Positions 11,186 to 21,440 of a DNA stretch of 64,000 nt are shown one piece after another; the stretch's first letter is position 1; each line of letters opens with the position of its first letter. Both the position numbers and the translations under genes were made by a program. The notes beneath the pieces are model-generated. The model made no database searches and was not told the origin of the DNA. It saw only the letters and a program-made list of their open reading frames with translations. Origin of the DNA: Phascolarctos cinereus (lineage: Eukaryota > Chordata > Mammalia > Diprotodontia > Phascolarctidae); the NCBI RefSeq assembly GCF_002099425.1, contig NW_018343979.1, positions 1,723,501 through 1,787,500 of the forward strand, given 5' to 3'.

Positions 11186-11389
11186 TTGGCCCGAAAGCCA
11201 AATTTGCACTTCATGTACCAAAGCACAAGGAGGGAAAAAGTGAAGAGGCATTTGCCTGGCTACTCAGGGATCTGAGAGCAATTAGAACTGCTTTTTGTAT
11301 GCTATATCCCATCTCTACAAAAGACCCACAACACTAATTAAAATTTATATTTCTACAAATTCTAGAGCTCCTTCAGAGAAATTATATAA

Positions 11390-12012
11390 AAATTAGTATT
11401 ATAGAATTTTTTAGTTACCCTCCAAGAAGGGACTTTCGATTATCTAATTCAAACTCTATTATAACTAACCATAAATGCTATTTATAATATCCTTCACAAG
11501 TGATCAACTGGCTTTTGATTCCCACCCAATCCCTCCTCTCCTTCCACCACCACCCCCCTCCCACCACACACAAATATCACAATAATAGGGAATTCAGTAT
11601 CTCCCCAAGATAGCTGATTGCAAGTAATTGTTAAATTTTTCTTTATGTTGAGCTCAAATCTGTGTTCTTACAGCCCTACCTTTTGTTCCTGATTATGACC
11701 TCTTGGGCCAAGTAAAAAAATCTACCCCATAAGGATTCAGTGACCTATGACCTCTAAGGATGTTGGCACCTCTTCTAATACACGTAAGTCAAAAGGATTA
11801 GGGAAAAATTCTATTTGTGTTGTCAAGGACAAAATTGTTACTCTGGACAGTATAGTAGTATAGTAGCATAGTAGCATACAGTGGGACAATCCTGTCCCTC
11901 ATTCTGGCTATCCTTCTTTTAATGGATTCTAAAATGACATTTTATCTTTGCCTTGCCAGGTCACATTGTTGACTCAAATTAAGCTTTCAGTTCCCCAAAA
12001 ACCCTAGGTCTT
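11390..12012 (-). mobile_element. CR1/L3 LINE 3' region, minus strand
   Basis: Antisense order typical of CR1/L3: 'gggaattcagtatctcccca', 'ttctttatgttgagctcaaa', 'ctgattatgacctcttgggc', 'attctggctatccttctttt', 'gtcacattgttgactcaaat' and 'aaccctaggtctttt'. No coding frame remains. Confidence 0.65.
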
Positions 12013-12014
12013 TT

Positions 12015-12800
12015 CTAAATCAATCAAAAAACATTTATGAAGCACCTATTATGTACCAGACATTGTACTAAGTGCTGAAATTACAAAAAAGAGGCAAAAG
12101 ACAGTCCTGACCAAAAAGAGCTTACAGTCTAATCAGAGAGACAACATGCACATATACACATGTTTGCATATGTATATCTATGTATATGCAAAATAAACTA
12201 TACACAGGATAAATAGGAAATAATTAACAGAGGGAAGCCTTAGAATTAAGAGGGGTGGGTTGGAGAAGGCTTCCAGTAAAAGATAAGATTTTAGTTGAGA
12301 CTTAAAGAAAACCAGAGAGTTCAGTAGGCAGAGCAGAGGAGGGAGGGTGTTCTAGGCATGGAGGAAAGCCAGAAAACATGCTGGGGGTAGAGAGATAGAG
12401 TGCCTTTTTTTTTTTGAACAGCCAGGAGGCCAATGTCACTGGATGGAAGAGTATGTGGTAGGAAGAAAGGTATAAGAAGACTGGAAAGGAAGGAGAGGTG
12501 AGGTTCTGAAGGGTGTTAAATACCAGATAGAGCATTTTGTATTTGATCCTGGAAGCAATGAGGAGACAGTGGAGTTTATTTTTATTTTTTTCTCTTTTGC
12601 TAGGCAATGGGGTTAAGTGCCTTGCCCAAGGTCACACAGCTAATGTCAAGTGTGTGAGGGCGGATTTGAAATCAGGTTCTCCTGACTCCACTGCACCACC
12701 TAGCAGCCCTGACAGTGTTTATCTAGTGCGATATACAAGATTGGACCTGGGTTTTAGGAAAATCACTTTAGTGACTGAATAGAATTGACAGAAAATTGGC
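12015..12800 (-). mobile_element. L2 LINE 3' end and ORF2 end, minus strand, split by a SINE
   Basis: Long antisense L2 run: 'aaaacatttatgaagcacct', 'gcaaaagacagtcctgacca', 'gagagacaacatgcacatat', 'ggcttccagtaaaagataag', 'caggaggccaatgtcactgg', 'gtataagaagactggaaagg' and 'ttgatcctggaagcaatgag'. After the SINE at 12579-12710 it resumes with 'gggttttaggaaaatcactt'. Confidence 0.8.
12579..12710 (-). repeat. Poly-A SINE inside L2, minus strand
   Basis: It has a T-run at the left, then 'gcaatggggttaagtgcctt', 'gcccaaggtcacacagctaa', 'tctcctgactccactgcacc' and 'acctagcagccc'. Imperfect flanks gacagtggagttta (12565-12578) and gacagtgttta (12711-12721) look like a target-site duplication with a small deletion in the right copy. 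Confidence 0.75.
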
Positions 12801-12804
12801 CTTT

Positions 12805-12990
12805 AATCTAGGAAGATTCAAATACCATCTGTGATACACACTGATGCTGTGATACTAAACACCACAGAGATCTAGGCTGCTCTTTAAGATTAGCAGAGGT
12901 GACCACCCGCATTGGCAGAAGGAGTTTCTTCCTATAGGATTTTCCTGTATCAATGAAATTAAAGGCCCAGTTCCTATCTCTTGAGGATAG
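12805..12990 (+). repeat. Mar-1-like SINE, 3' part
   Basis: It shares the tail blocks 'cgcattggcagaaggagttt', 'tcaatgaaattaaaggccc' and 'cagttcctatctc' with the copies at 28399 and 33542. Confidence 0.55.
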
Positions 12991-13055
12991 AACTCACTAG
13001 TCCTATGAAAAAAGGAGATGAGTTTAGTTAGATGTGAGCATTTCCTCAAAGTAAC

Positions 13056-13300
13056 TAATATTTATATAGTACATTAACATTTGCAAATGACATTTACAAA
13101 TAACACCCACAATCTCTTTTGATCGGTGTAGTGATCTATACCTCAGTTATTTAGTTTGGACTTAGATTTATACTATTCTATCTGTATCTACCTGTGTCTA
13201 CCACTTAGCATTTGTGTGACTTTGGCAAATCACGTAATCTTTGTGATCTTGGTTTCCTCCTGCGTAACATTAGGGGCTGGACTGTATCAGTAGAATTAAA
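13056..13300. repeat. Two MIR fragments in opposite orientation
   Basis: 13056-13125 reads 'aactaatatttatatagtac' and 'catttacaaataacaccc' (minus). 13145-13300 reads 'cacttagcatttgtgtgact', 'ttggcaaatcacgtaatctt' and 'ggtttcctcctgcgtaacat' (plus). Confidence 0.5.
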
Positions 13301-13321
13301 CTCAAATAAGAATGGATGCCT

Positions 13322-13458
13322 GAGGCAATTAGGTGGCTGGCCCTGGAGTCAGGACAACCTGAGTTCGAATTTGGCTTCTGATGCTTGAAACTTACTAGCT
13401 CTATGACCTTGGGCAAGTCACTCAGCCCTATTGCCTAGCCAACAAAAGAAAAAAAAAT
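13322..13458 (+). repeat. Poly-A SINE (WSINE1-type)
   Basis: 'gaggcaattaggtggctggc', 'ctggagtcaggacaacctga', 'gaccttgggcaagtcactca', 'ccctattgcctagcc' and an A-rich tail. A segment near the 5' end (the 'cgcagtggatagagca' block) is missing. Confidence 0.75.
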
Positions 13459-13534
13459 TATTAAATATTTCTCAATTCTGGTTTTGCCCTGAGGAGTTTG
13501 GGGACCACCACAACCATGGGCCTTGAGTTTGACA

Positions 13535-13605
13535 CGTCTGGAGTAGACAACCCCTAAAGTTTCTTCTAACTCTAAATTCAGTCTTATATTTCTGTGGTTT
13601 GCAAT
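13535..13605 (+). repeat. MIR/CR1-type 3' tail scrap
   Basis: 'acaacccctaaagtttcttc' and 'taactctaaattcagtctta' resemble the 'tcccttccagctctaaat' SINE ending. Confidence 0.4.
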
Positions 13606-13774
13606 ACAAATTGATCTAGAGAGTGGAATTTTCTAGCTTCCTCAAGGTTAACCCTGCAAGGGCTTTAACTTTTTCTGACATGGTCATGCTTGGTTGCAGG
13701 AAATTCACTGGTCCAGAATAAATGGTCCATACCTTGAGGAACTGTGAGCTCATCAATGTAGTAACTTAATGATA

Positions 13775-13955
13775 GGGATAGGGACTGAACCTGTGATTTC
13801 ATTAGTATACAGAACTCCTACATGAGGAAAATGTCTAAGAAATTATGACTTGCCTTAGGATATACAATCAAAGTGTGTTAGAGGTGTGAGTAGAACCACC
13901 ATCTTCCTGGCTCTGAAGCCAGCTCTCTATCCACTATAACACACTGCCTTAAAAT
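13775..13955 (-). repeat. MIR-type SINE, minus strand
   Basis: Antisense blocks: 'gacttgccttaggatataca', 'gaaccaccatcttcctggct', 'tgaagccagctctctatcca' and 'ctataacacactgcctt'. Confidence 0.5.
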
Positions 13956-13964
13956 TTACAGAAT

Positions 13965-14219
13965 GTGTTGTTGTTATTGAGTTGTCTTCACTTGCGTCCA
14001 ACCCTTTGTGACACCATTTGGGGTTTTCTTGGCAGAGTTACAGGAGTGGTTTGCCATTTTCTTCTCCAGCTCATTTTACAGAAAAAGAAACTGAGGCAAA
14101 CAAGGTTTGCCCAGAGTCACATAGCTAGTAAGTGTTTGAGGTCAAATTTGAACTAACAAAGATGAGTCTTCCTGACTCTAGGCCCTGTACTCTATCCACT
14201 GCATCACCTTGCTATCTCC
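13965..14219 (-). repeat. RTE-tailed CORE-SINE
   Basis: 'tgttgttgttattgagttgt', 'caaccctttgtgacaccatt', 'tggggttttcttggcagagt', 'gagtggtttgccattttctt', 'gaaactgaggcaaacaagg' and 'gagtcttcctgactctaggc'. Essentially full length, with the RTE-type 3' tail at the low-coordinate end. Confidence 0.85.
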
Positions 14220-14221
14220 AA

Positions 14222-14390
14222 TTCTTTACATATATTATTTGATTTGATCCTCATATAAAGCCCTGTGAGGTAGGTGCTATTATTATTCTTATATAACAGA
14301 TAAGAAAACTAGGGTTCAGAAAGGTTAGGTGTGTGTCACCTGTAAGATTTGAATCCATAACATTTTATGTAATACACCATATTATTCATC
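14222..14390 (-). repeat. MIR SINE, minus strand
   Basis: 'cattttatgtaatacacc' at the end, preceded by 'atttgatcctcatataaagc', 'cctgtgaggtaggtgctatt' and 'aacagataagaaaactaggg'. Confidence 0.65.
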
Positions 14391-14491
14391 TCTTTTGTTC
14401 ATTTTAGTGTACATAAATAGATTAAAATAGTGGTCCCCTTCTTTAAATGTTGACAGTATTTAATTTTCCTTAAGTTCTGGGGCTATTTTTA

Positions 14492-14731
14492 TTAAATATC
14501 AAGTATGTCACTAGAAGAAAAGATATAAAGTATACCCTTCTTGGAAGTGATGAATGGCACATATGTTTTGGTGATCACAATTAGAGAAGACATATATATT
14601 TGAGCAAAAATACTATACAGTTTATCCTTCCCTAGTTTTATGCTCCTGAAATTCTCTATCATTCTCTTGTGTCTGAGAGAAAATTGGTTGTTGAAATCAC
14701 CCACTACTATTCTGTTGTCACATCCTGACAT
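14492..14731 (-). pseudogene. L1 ORF2 endonuclease-domain scrap (tentative)
   Basis: A 79-residue minus frame contains IVVGDFN, matching the conserved (V)GDFN motif of the L1 apurinic-like endonuclease. About 55 residues later comes ILYIFSSSDILDI, which resembles the 'YTFFSS...SRID' motif with the SRID residues lost. L1 EN normally continues for another hundred residues or so and none is seen, so only a fragment remains. Chance similarity is possible because only two short motifs support it. Confidence 0.45.
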
Positions 14732-15639
14732 TTACTCAACTTCCAGCAAAATATTACAGTCAGAGTACTCTCCCACCCCACCCTCAAATGCCTAGAGGGT
14801 TGTAAAAAAAAAGTTAGGGCCCTGCAGGGATCACCATTGCTTGAGGTCTTACTGTGATGAATCACAATGACAGCATGGTAGTCATACTGAGGATATTTCT
14901 GAAACTATCCTCTACTTTTCTACATTTTTTTTTTTCATTTTACTTCAGAAAAAAATCAAAGAGACATTTGAACAGAAATTGACATCTTTCTATCGGGGCC
15001 AAGTTTCTAAAGTCAAAGTGCTTTGGACTTTATTTCAAAAGTCAGGTCATTTTGTATTATTTTAAGCTGAAGTCCAGTCAAAGCATTTTATCTGCTAAAA
15101 TAGCCTGAAATCCCACTATGTGAGAACAATTTGGAAAATCCCTAACCCAAAGTCCAAGTTTTGCAAGGAAGTGAAACTCTGAATTTGAGTGTTTTGTCAT
15201 CCTCCCTCCCCTTCAATACAATATCAAAGTCCACTGTCCACCACCCTTTCCAGTTCTAAGGAAAATGGAAAGTTTGAGCAAATAGTTCTCTTTTTTTGAT
15301 TGAATCAGTGGCTAATTGGTTAAATCAATATAAAAACTAGATCATGCCCCCAGAATGAGGATGGCTATAATCTCCCTCTCAGAGTCCTAGAAGCACCCAT
15401 AAGGAATTGGAGTCATTTTTCTTATGCTATTGACTGGAACCTCCATTCTGATATTTTCTCCCCAATATCTATCCCCAATTAAATTATATCACCTCTATAT
15501 TGTTTATTGACCCAGTGATGAGCATCTTATAAACATTTACCCCATTAACATCAATTGATTTTTTTATAAAGGTTTATTTACAGAGCAGGTATCACAAGAA
15601 TTAAAATTGCAAAGCATTTACCCTATCTTGTCTGACTCT
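14732..15639. other. Unassigned
   Basis: About 900 bases without a gene or repeat I can name. A T-run sits near 14925. Confidence 0.5.
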
Positions 15640-15823
15640 TTTGTTGTTGCTGTTGTTCGTTCCTTTTGGGGAAAGACAAAGGAGTGGTTTGCCATATCCT
15701 TCTCCAGTGGATTAAGACAAACAAAGGTTAAGTGACTTGCCCAGGGTCACATAAGTGTGTCTGAGTCTGGATTTTAACTCAGGTCCTCCAGACTCCAGGA
15801 CCAGCATTCTATGCATTTGCCTA
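15640..15823 (-). repeat. RTE-tailed CORE-SINE, internally shortened
   Basis: 'ttgttgttgctgttgttcgt', 'gagtggtttgccatatcctt', 'ctccagtggattaagacaaa', 'gttaagtgacttgcccaggg' and 'ctccaggaccagcattctat'. The 'gactctttgtgacc' block is largely missing. Confidence 0.75.
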
Positions 15824-16142
15824 GAGTTATATTCTCCCCTAAACAATTTCAGTCCCTGGAGACAGAAGGTTCAAAGTTGTTGTTACAAAACATTCATCTC
15901 ACTGAATTCACTTATGAATGTAAGTAACCTCACTGATGGACAAAGACTCCCCCTTGCTTGTATGACATATCTTGACATTGAGGCATTGCTGAGCAGGGGT
16001 ACGTATCATACTCCTCACTACAGTCAGCTTCTAGAGCACTCTGGTGTAGACTATAGTTCCTGGATTTCTGGTGGCTTATTCTTCCAACCTTTTATAGCTT
16101 ATGGAACTGAAGTCATCTATGTATTCTTTCAAATAAATGCAG
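15824..16142. other. Unassigned
   Basis: Open in one frame across the SINE boundary (15755-16183), but the residues match nothing I know and the first part of that frame is SINE. It ends with 'caaataaatgcagg', close to an L2 3' end. Confidence 0.45.
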
Positions 16143-16330
16143 GAAAGAATAGATCAATCAATCAACCAATCAACTCTTATTAAGTATGTGTTATTCTGTT
16201 ATGTGTCATATACTGTGCTAAGTGCTAGGGATACAAAAAAAAGAGTCAAAAGACAGTTTCTGCCCTCAAGGAACTTATGCAAAGAAGCAAATGCAAAGAA
16301 GCTATGAAAAGAGGTGCAATATTCATGGCT
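16143..16330 (-). repeat. L2 3' end, minus strand (first half of a split copy)
   Basis: 'caatcaaccaatcaactctt', 'actgtgctaagtgctaggga', 'agtcaaaagacagtttctgc' and 'cctcaaggaacttatgcaaa'. The same L2 appears to continue at 17120. Confidence 0.7.
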
Positions 16331-16353
16331 ACATATAGGTCCAAGTGAGGAAA

Positions 16354-16518
16354 GCCATAAAAATAATAACTAACATTTACATAACACTTACTATGTGCCA
16401 GGTATTGTGTTAAGGACTTCATAACTATTATCTCATTTGTTTCTCACAACAACCCAATGAGGTAGGGGCTCTTATTATCCCCATTTAATAGAAGAGGAAA
16501 CTGAAGTAAATAGGGGTT
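16354..16518 (-). repeat. MIR3/Ther-2-like SINE, minus strand
   Basis: 'aataataactaacatttaca', 'cttactatgtgccaggtatt', 'ttctcacaacaacccaatga', 'ggtaggggctcttattatcc' and 'gaagaggaaactgaagtaaa'. Confidence 0.75.
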
Positions 16519-16756
16519 GAGTCATTTCAGTCATGCTTGATTCTTCATGATCCCTTTTGGGGTTTTCTTGGCAAAGATACTGGAGAGGTTTGCCATTTCC
16601 TATTCCAACTCATTTTATAGAAGACGAAACTGAGGCAAAAAGGGTTAAGTGACTTGCCTAGGGTCATATAGCTAGTGTCTGAGAGCAGATTTGAAATCAG
16701 ATCTTCCTGACTCTAGGCCCAGGGTTCTAGCTACTGTGCCAGCTAGCTGCCCCTAG
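16519..16756 (-). repeat. RTE-tailed CORE-SINE
   Basis: 'tgagtcatttcagtcatgct', 'cccttttggggttttcttgg', 'caaagatactggagaggttt', 'gacgaaactgaggcaaaaag' and 'cagctagctgcccc'. It truncates the MIR3-like SINE on its left. Confidence 0.85.
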
Positions 16757-17119
16757 GTGGTAGGGTAGGCCTGTGGACTGGTGCTACCTTCTCTGCCCAC
16801 CTTAGGTCTTGCAGTAGTAGTTTTCCATTGGTCATCACTAGAAAAACAATGAGCTCAAGTAGTTGGAAACTCTTATATGTACACTTATTTTTTGCTGTAG
16901 CAGCCAATCAAAAGGCCCCTCTTTGCCATACTATGAGCAATCAAGAAGCAGTCATAGAATACCTGCATGTGGTCTGAAACAGCAATCAGGGATCTCTGCT
17001 CTACGGACCCGAAAACAGCCCGGTCTTGCTAGTCCATCCACATGGATATGAAGTGAGCAAACATTGCGCATGCTTGAAGGATGGCATTCCTTTTCATCTT
17101 ATACAGAATAAATAAAAAT
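16757..17119. other. Unassigned insert between two L2 halves
   Basis: It includes 'agccaatcaaaagg' (CCAAT-like) and 'attgcgcatgc', both unusual for the AT-rich surroundings, and ends in 'aataaataaaaataaataaa'. No family recognised. Confidence 0.4.
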
Positions 17120-17310
17120 AAATAAATACAAGGTGATGAATATAAGGTTTTTAGGGGAAGGAGACATTAACAGTTGGAGGAATAAGAAAAGGTTTCAAGT
17201 AAGAAGGTGGTACTTGAGATGGATCTTAAAGGAAGGCAGGGATGCTGTAAGGTGAATGTGAGGGAGGAACGCATTACATGAATGGCAATGGCCAATGGAG
17301 AGGAATAAAG
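17120..17310 (-). repeat. L2, minus strand (second half of a split copy)
   Basis: 'gacattaacagttggaggaa', 'aaggtttcaagtaagaaggt', 'atcttaaaggaaggcaggga' and 'gaatggcaatggccaatgga' continue the L2 order begun at 16143. Confidence 0.65.
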
Positions 17311-17993
17311 ATAAAAATACTTATTATAATTTTCACAGAGGCATCTGAATCATTGTGTTTTCTACAACCATGAATTTCTGAAATCGATGTTAATTTTGAG
17401 AAGTAGCAATAGTTCTGCATTTTTTTTTTTAGCTTTGATGCCAAAATATTTTCTACTCCCTCTATCTGCTGTAAAGTGAAAATAGTAGTCTGGTTTTTGT
17501 GAAAGGTTTTTTTTTTTGGTTTTGTTTTTTAAGCACAGGTAGGTTGACAGTATCACAAAAGTATATTGTTGAATAGCAGATATTGATTTTCTTTGCTAAG
17601 ATGCAGTTTGAAAAAATGAAACAATTTATTTTTAATCCTGGTAAAACATGACAAAGCTGATTATATTTACTGCTAACTACTTTTCACGTAGTTTTAGCTG
17701 TGAACCACAAATGATAGCCACTTGCTGTCTGTAGCTGGAAATTCAACAATTTCTGAAAGCTGGAATTGCTTGGGTGGGACCATTCAGATGTGTCATGGAT
17801 GAAATAATAACCTCGCTATTTCCCCTGAAAATTTAGTCCACAGAAAATGCCAAAAGACTTATAAAATACTCAAATGAAGCCACATATTACAAATATTTTT
17901 TAAAATTGCAAGAAGGTGGTATGTCACAAAGGCTTGAATCTATGCAAACCAGCCACCCCTGCAAATTAGGCAAAGTATTTGTAGTAAATATGA
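17311..17993. other. Unassigned
   Basis: AT-rich with T-runs near 17420 and 17505. Nothing recognised. Confidence 0.5.
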
Positions 17994-18031
17994 AAACAAA
18001 ACAAAAACAAAACAAAACAAAACAAAACAAA
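17994..18031. repeat. (AAAAC)n simple repeat
   Basis: Run of aaaac units, slightly interrupted, directly before a MIR-like SINE. Confidence 0.9.
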
Positions 18032-18039
18032 CCTGTGCC

Positions 18040-18172
18040 TAATAATAATAACTAACTCACAATAGTGCTGATTATGCACCAGGCACTGTGCTAAGTATTT
18101 TATAATTATTATCTCATTTGATCCTTGAAACAATAATGGAAGGTAAAGGTTATTATTATCCCCATGCATTTA
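18040..18172 (-). repeat. MIR3-like SINE fragment, minus strand
   Basis: 'ataataataactaactcaca', 'caccaggcactgtgctaagt', 'attatctcatttgatccttg' and 'gttattattatccccatgca'. Confidence 0.7.
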
Positions 18173-18221
18173 TAATATAATACCAATATTGAAGGGATGC
18201 TCTGGATGCATTCACAGAGTT

Positions 18222-18247
18222 CTGTGTTTGTTTGTTTGTTTGTTTTT
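18222..18247. repeat. (GTTT)n simple repeat
   Basis: Six tttg units in a row. Confidence 0.9.
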
Positions 18248-18325
18248 CCATCCTGGCTCAGAAAATTGCTTTTGTCCTTGGTTTAACAAGCATCAGAAGC
18301 TGATGGTAACTCCACTTTCCTTATC

Positions 18326-18520
18326 ATGAATGGATGAAAAAGTGTTTGTTAACAGCTTACTGTGTACAAAACACTGCATTAAGAACTGAGTATACAAACG
18401 GAAAAGGCATACTGTGTCTTCTTTTAAGAAGCTCATATTCTGACAGGGGGAGACAACACATGGGAAGGTTCAGATGTAGGGAAATTGGAAATATCCATTG
18501 TTCCTCAGGGTACACGTACA
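18326..18520 (-). repeat. L2-type 3' end, minus strand
   Basis: 'ttaacagcttactgtgtaca', 'aaaacactgcattaagaact', 'ttttaagaagctcatattct' and 'gacagggggagacaacacat' are decayed antisense L2 3' blocks. Confidence 0.55.
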
Positions 18521-19125
18521 GAGGAGTTGACAACATCAGAGACGGAAGTGCAGGGGGCAGATGATACGGCTCAGCATTTTGGAGAATGAAGCTACAGGGT
18601 GGATGACGAGACCTAGTGGTCTAGATGGTAAGTTATCTAGTTTGGCTAGAGTACAGAAGGGAAATAAGGCACATACATAAACACATCTTCTTTAGTGTCA
18701 TCTTGTTTGATTAAATTATGTCAGTTCCTGACAATGACTATTTGACAATGTCATGGACTTTTTGGATCTTTAGCACCTGTGGCTGTAGGGGGTGGTAGGT
18801 TGCCATACCAACAGGGGCAGCTGGTTGGACTATTTTTCCACGGGAGTTGCTCCCATGGATAACTAGTTCAAAAAGAGTATAAAATATTTTCAAGTGGAAC
18901 GCTATCCAAAGTAAGTTTCCTTTTGACCTTCAGCTACTAAAGATGCCAGTATTTTGAAGAAGGAAGCATCACAAAATTTTTTCTGTGTTGGCTTCTGTAC
19001 ATTTCTTTTCCACCTACTTCAGATCTCTCATTGTATGTTGCACCTCCATTCTCCTGTACACTTATCACATTCTAGTTGACGTGCTAATTATTGTACATGT
19101 GTCCGATCTCCCCTGATAATTCTTT
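18521..19125. other. Unassigned
   Basis: No gene or repeat recognised. A 'gagtataaaatat' box lies near 18876, but nothing downstream supports a promoter. Confidence 0.45.
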
Positions 19126-19169
19126 GCAGGCATCGATTTGAACCCAGGGTCTGGCTGGGACCCCAGCTA

Positions 19170-19378
19170 CTTCGAGTCAGAAGACCTGATTTTTAATCTC
19201 ATCTTGGACATTTATTCTGGATAAATCATTTACCTCATCTCTGTCTCAGTTTATTGATTATAAATTTGCGATAATTATAACACCTATCTCAGGGCTACTG
19301 TGAGGCTTAAAAGACATAGTAGTGCTTTTCAAACCTCACAGGGCTATAGAAATATGAACAATTATTACTGCACAAAGC
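19170..19378 (+). repeat. MIR SINE
   Basis: 'cgagtcagaagacctgattt', 'aatctcatcttggacattta', 'ctgtctcagtttattgatta', 'aacacctatctcagggctac' and 'tgtgaggcttaaaagacata'. Confidence 0.7.
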
Positions 19379-19934
19379 AAGCACTTAGATGTTGATTGAG
19401 TTGTATTTAAGCTAAAATGGCCATTTTTCGGTCTTCCCTTAAACAAGAAAAATAAGAACAGCTTTTCTTTTTACACTTACATTATCTGGCATTACATCTT
19501 ATTTTTTATACCATACCCTCTTTGATGAAAATGTTTTGTATGATCATATTTTATGCCTGAAGCTTAGCAATACAGGAAATACAGCAGCTGTCCTAGGCCT
19601 CAGCTTTGGGAGGGACGGACTTTTTCATTTCCTCATCCTTTTCCAATTAGTCTGGTCTGATCCTCCTAAAATTTAAAAGTAATGGCTTTTAAACCATTAA
19701 TATCATCATGCCACTGGCATAGATTTCAGGTCTAAGACCAGAACAGAGCCCAGAGCTCACCTTCTAAAGTTAGGCTATCCTCTAATGGAAAGGCATCACC
19801 AGAAATTCTATGACATGGAGGTCTCTAACTGGAGTTGGGGGACTTCTTATTCTCTTTACTTGTAATGTATCAGTGACAAAAAATTGAAAATAGACAGATT
19901 CATATGGAATCCTGGGTAGCTTGCTCTCTATATA
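19379..19934. other. Unassigned
   Basis: Nothing recognised in this stretch. Confidence 0.5.
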
Positions 19935-20785
19935 TTTTCATTTACTTATTTTGTTAAACATTTTCCAATTATGTGTAAAATTTTTTAACATTCATTTTCT
20001 TTAAATTCTGAGTTCCAAATTCTCTCCTTCACTCTTTTCTCCCCTTCACAAGGGAAGCAATTTGATATCAATTGAACATGTGAAGTCAAGAAAAACATAT
20101 TTCTGTATTTAGCCATGTTGCAAAAAAAAAAACAGACAAAAAAAGAAAAAAACAAAGTTTAAAAAAAACATGCTTCAATCTGCTTTCAAAGTTCAGTAGT
20201 TTTCTCTCTGGAGGTAAATAGCATTTTTCCTCACAGGTCCCTTGGAATTGTCCTGACATTTTTTTTTCTTTTTCTAGCTTTTTGATGAGGCAATTGGGGT
20301 TAAGTGACTTGCCCAGGGTCACACAGCTAGTAATTGTCAAGTGTCTGAAGTCAGATTTGAACGCAGGTCCTCCTGACTCTACAGCTGGAGCTCTACCCAC
20401 TGTGCCACCTAGCTGCCCCTTGACATTTTCTTGATCAGAGTAGCTAAGTTTTTCACAGTTGATCATCCTTATAATATTGCTGTTACTGTGTGCAATGTTC
20501 TCCAGCTTCTACTCACTTCTTTTAGCATGAGTTCATATTAGTCTTACACAGGTTTTCTGCAACTATCCAGCTTGTCATTTCTTACAGCACAATAGTATTC
20601 CATTACAATCATATACCGCTTGTTTAGTCATTCCCCAACTGATGGGCATTTCCTTGATTTCCAATCCTTTGCCACCATGAAAAGAGCTGCTATAAATATT
20701 TTTGTACAAATAGGTCCTTTCTCCTTTTGCTTGATATTTTTGGGATATATACCAAATAGTGGTATTGATGGATCACCTAGCTGCT
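19935..20785 (-). mobile_element. L1 3' end, minus strand, split by a SINE
   Basis: Antisense L1 3' untranslated region ('gagttccaaattctctcctt', 'catgcttcaatctgctttca', 'ttctctctggaggtaaatag'), then the ORF2 end ('gctgttactgtgtgcaatgt', 'tattccattacaatcatata', 'gtcattccccaactgatggg', 'gagctgctataaatattttt'). It is 5'-truncated, and the A-rich part at 20119-20170 sits where other copies carry different microsatellites. Confidence 0.8.
20263..20420 (-). repeat. Poly-A SINE inside L1, with target-site duplication
   Basis: T-rich left end, then 'ggttaagtgacttgcccagg', 'gtcacacagctagtaattgt', 'tcctcctgactctacagctg' and 'gccacctagctgcccct'. The duplication tgacatttt lies at 20254-20262 and 20421-20429. 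Confidence 0.9.
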
Positions 20786-20859
20786 TCCTGACATATGAAA
20801 GTTCATCACATCTCCTGGGCTAAGTCCCATCATTCCGCACTCTGGCCATTTTCCTGCCA

Positions 20860-20929
20860 TACTTAACCTTCCTATAACTCCTCTTGCTCTGAGAATAGTA
20901 ATAAAATCTATAGAGTACTATATAAATGT
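20860..20929 (+). repeat. MIR 3' part, split by a SINE
   Basis: 'gtactatataaatgt' before the SINE joins 'taagcaattttaatattagt' and 'tgaatgaatg' after it (21203-21231), the normal MIR ending. Confidence 0.5.
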
Positions 20930-21194
20930 GTTGCTATTTTTCAGTCATTTTTCAGTCATGTCTGACTCTTTGTGACCCCGTTTGGGGTTTTCTTAGCAAA
21001 GATACTAGAGTGATTTATCATTTCCTTCTCCAGCTACCATTTTACAGATAAGAAAACTAAGACAAACAGAATTAAGTGACTTCCCCAGGGTCATACACCT
21101 AATAACTGTCTGAGGCCAGATCTGAACTCAGGAAGATGAGTCTTCCTGACTCCAGGCCCAATTCTCTAGCCACTATGCCACCTACCTTCCCCTT
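20930..21194 (-). repeat. RTE-tailed CORE-SINE with 9-bp duplication
   Basis: 'ttcagtcatgtctgactctt', 'gaccccgtttggggttttct', 'ttccttctccagctaccatt', 'gtgacttccccagggtcata' and 'cttcctgactccaggcccaa'. The duplication tataaatgt lies at 20921-20929 and 21195-21203. Confidence 0.85.
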
Positions 21195-21231
21195 TATAAA
21201 TGTAAGCAATTTTAATATTAGTTGAATGAAT

Positions 21232-21440
21232 GAAAAAAAAATCTATGGAGTGCTTACTATATGCTAGACATTGGGTTAAATTCTAGGGATGTACTTTTTA
21301 AAAGTAAGATAGGCCCTGACCTCAAGAAGCTTTCATTTTAATGGGGAAGTCAACACATATAGGGGAGTAGTGACCAGGCAGAGCTCAGAAGTCACAGGCT
21401 TGGTGAGTAGATTCATAGGAAAATGGATTGAGGCATCCCT
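21232..21440 (-). repeat. L2 3' end, minus strand
   Basis: 'atggagtgcttactatatgc', 'tagacattgggttaaattct', 'gccctgacctcaagaagctt' and 'tttcattttaatggggaagt'. Confidence 0.65.

Noticed and set aside
15015-15095. Weak inverted repeat (agtgctttggactt versus aagtccagtcaaagcatttt)
   Set aside because: Only about 15 paired bases with an indel, within what chance allows in a 64-kb window.
15755-16183. 142-codon plus-strand open frame
   Set aside because: Its first part translates the RTE-tailed SINE and its last part the L2 3' end. The middle has no known motif and there is no sign of selection that I can see.
18860-18900. TATA-like box (gagtataaaatat) suggesting a promoter
   Set aside because: No downstream transcript signature, and such boxes are common by chance in AT-rich DNA.
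20086-20466. 126-codon minus-strand open frame
   Set aside because: It is a read-through of L1 3' untranslated sequence and an inserted SINE (VGRAPAVESGG is SINE translation).
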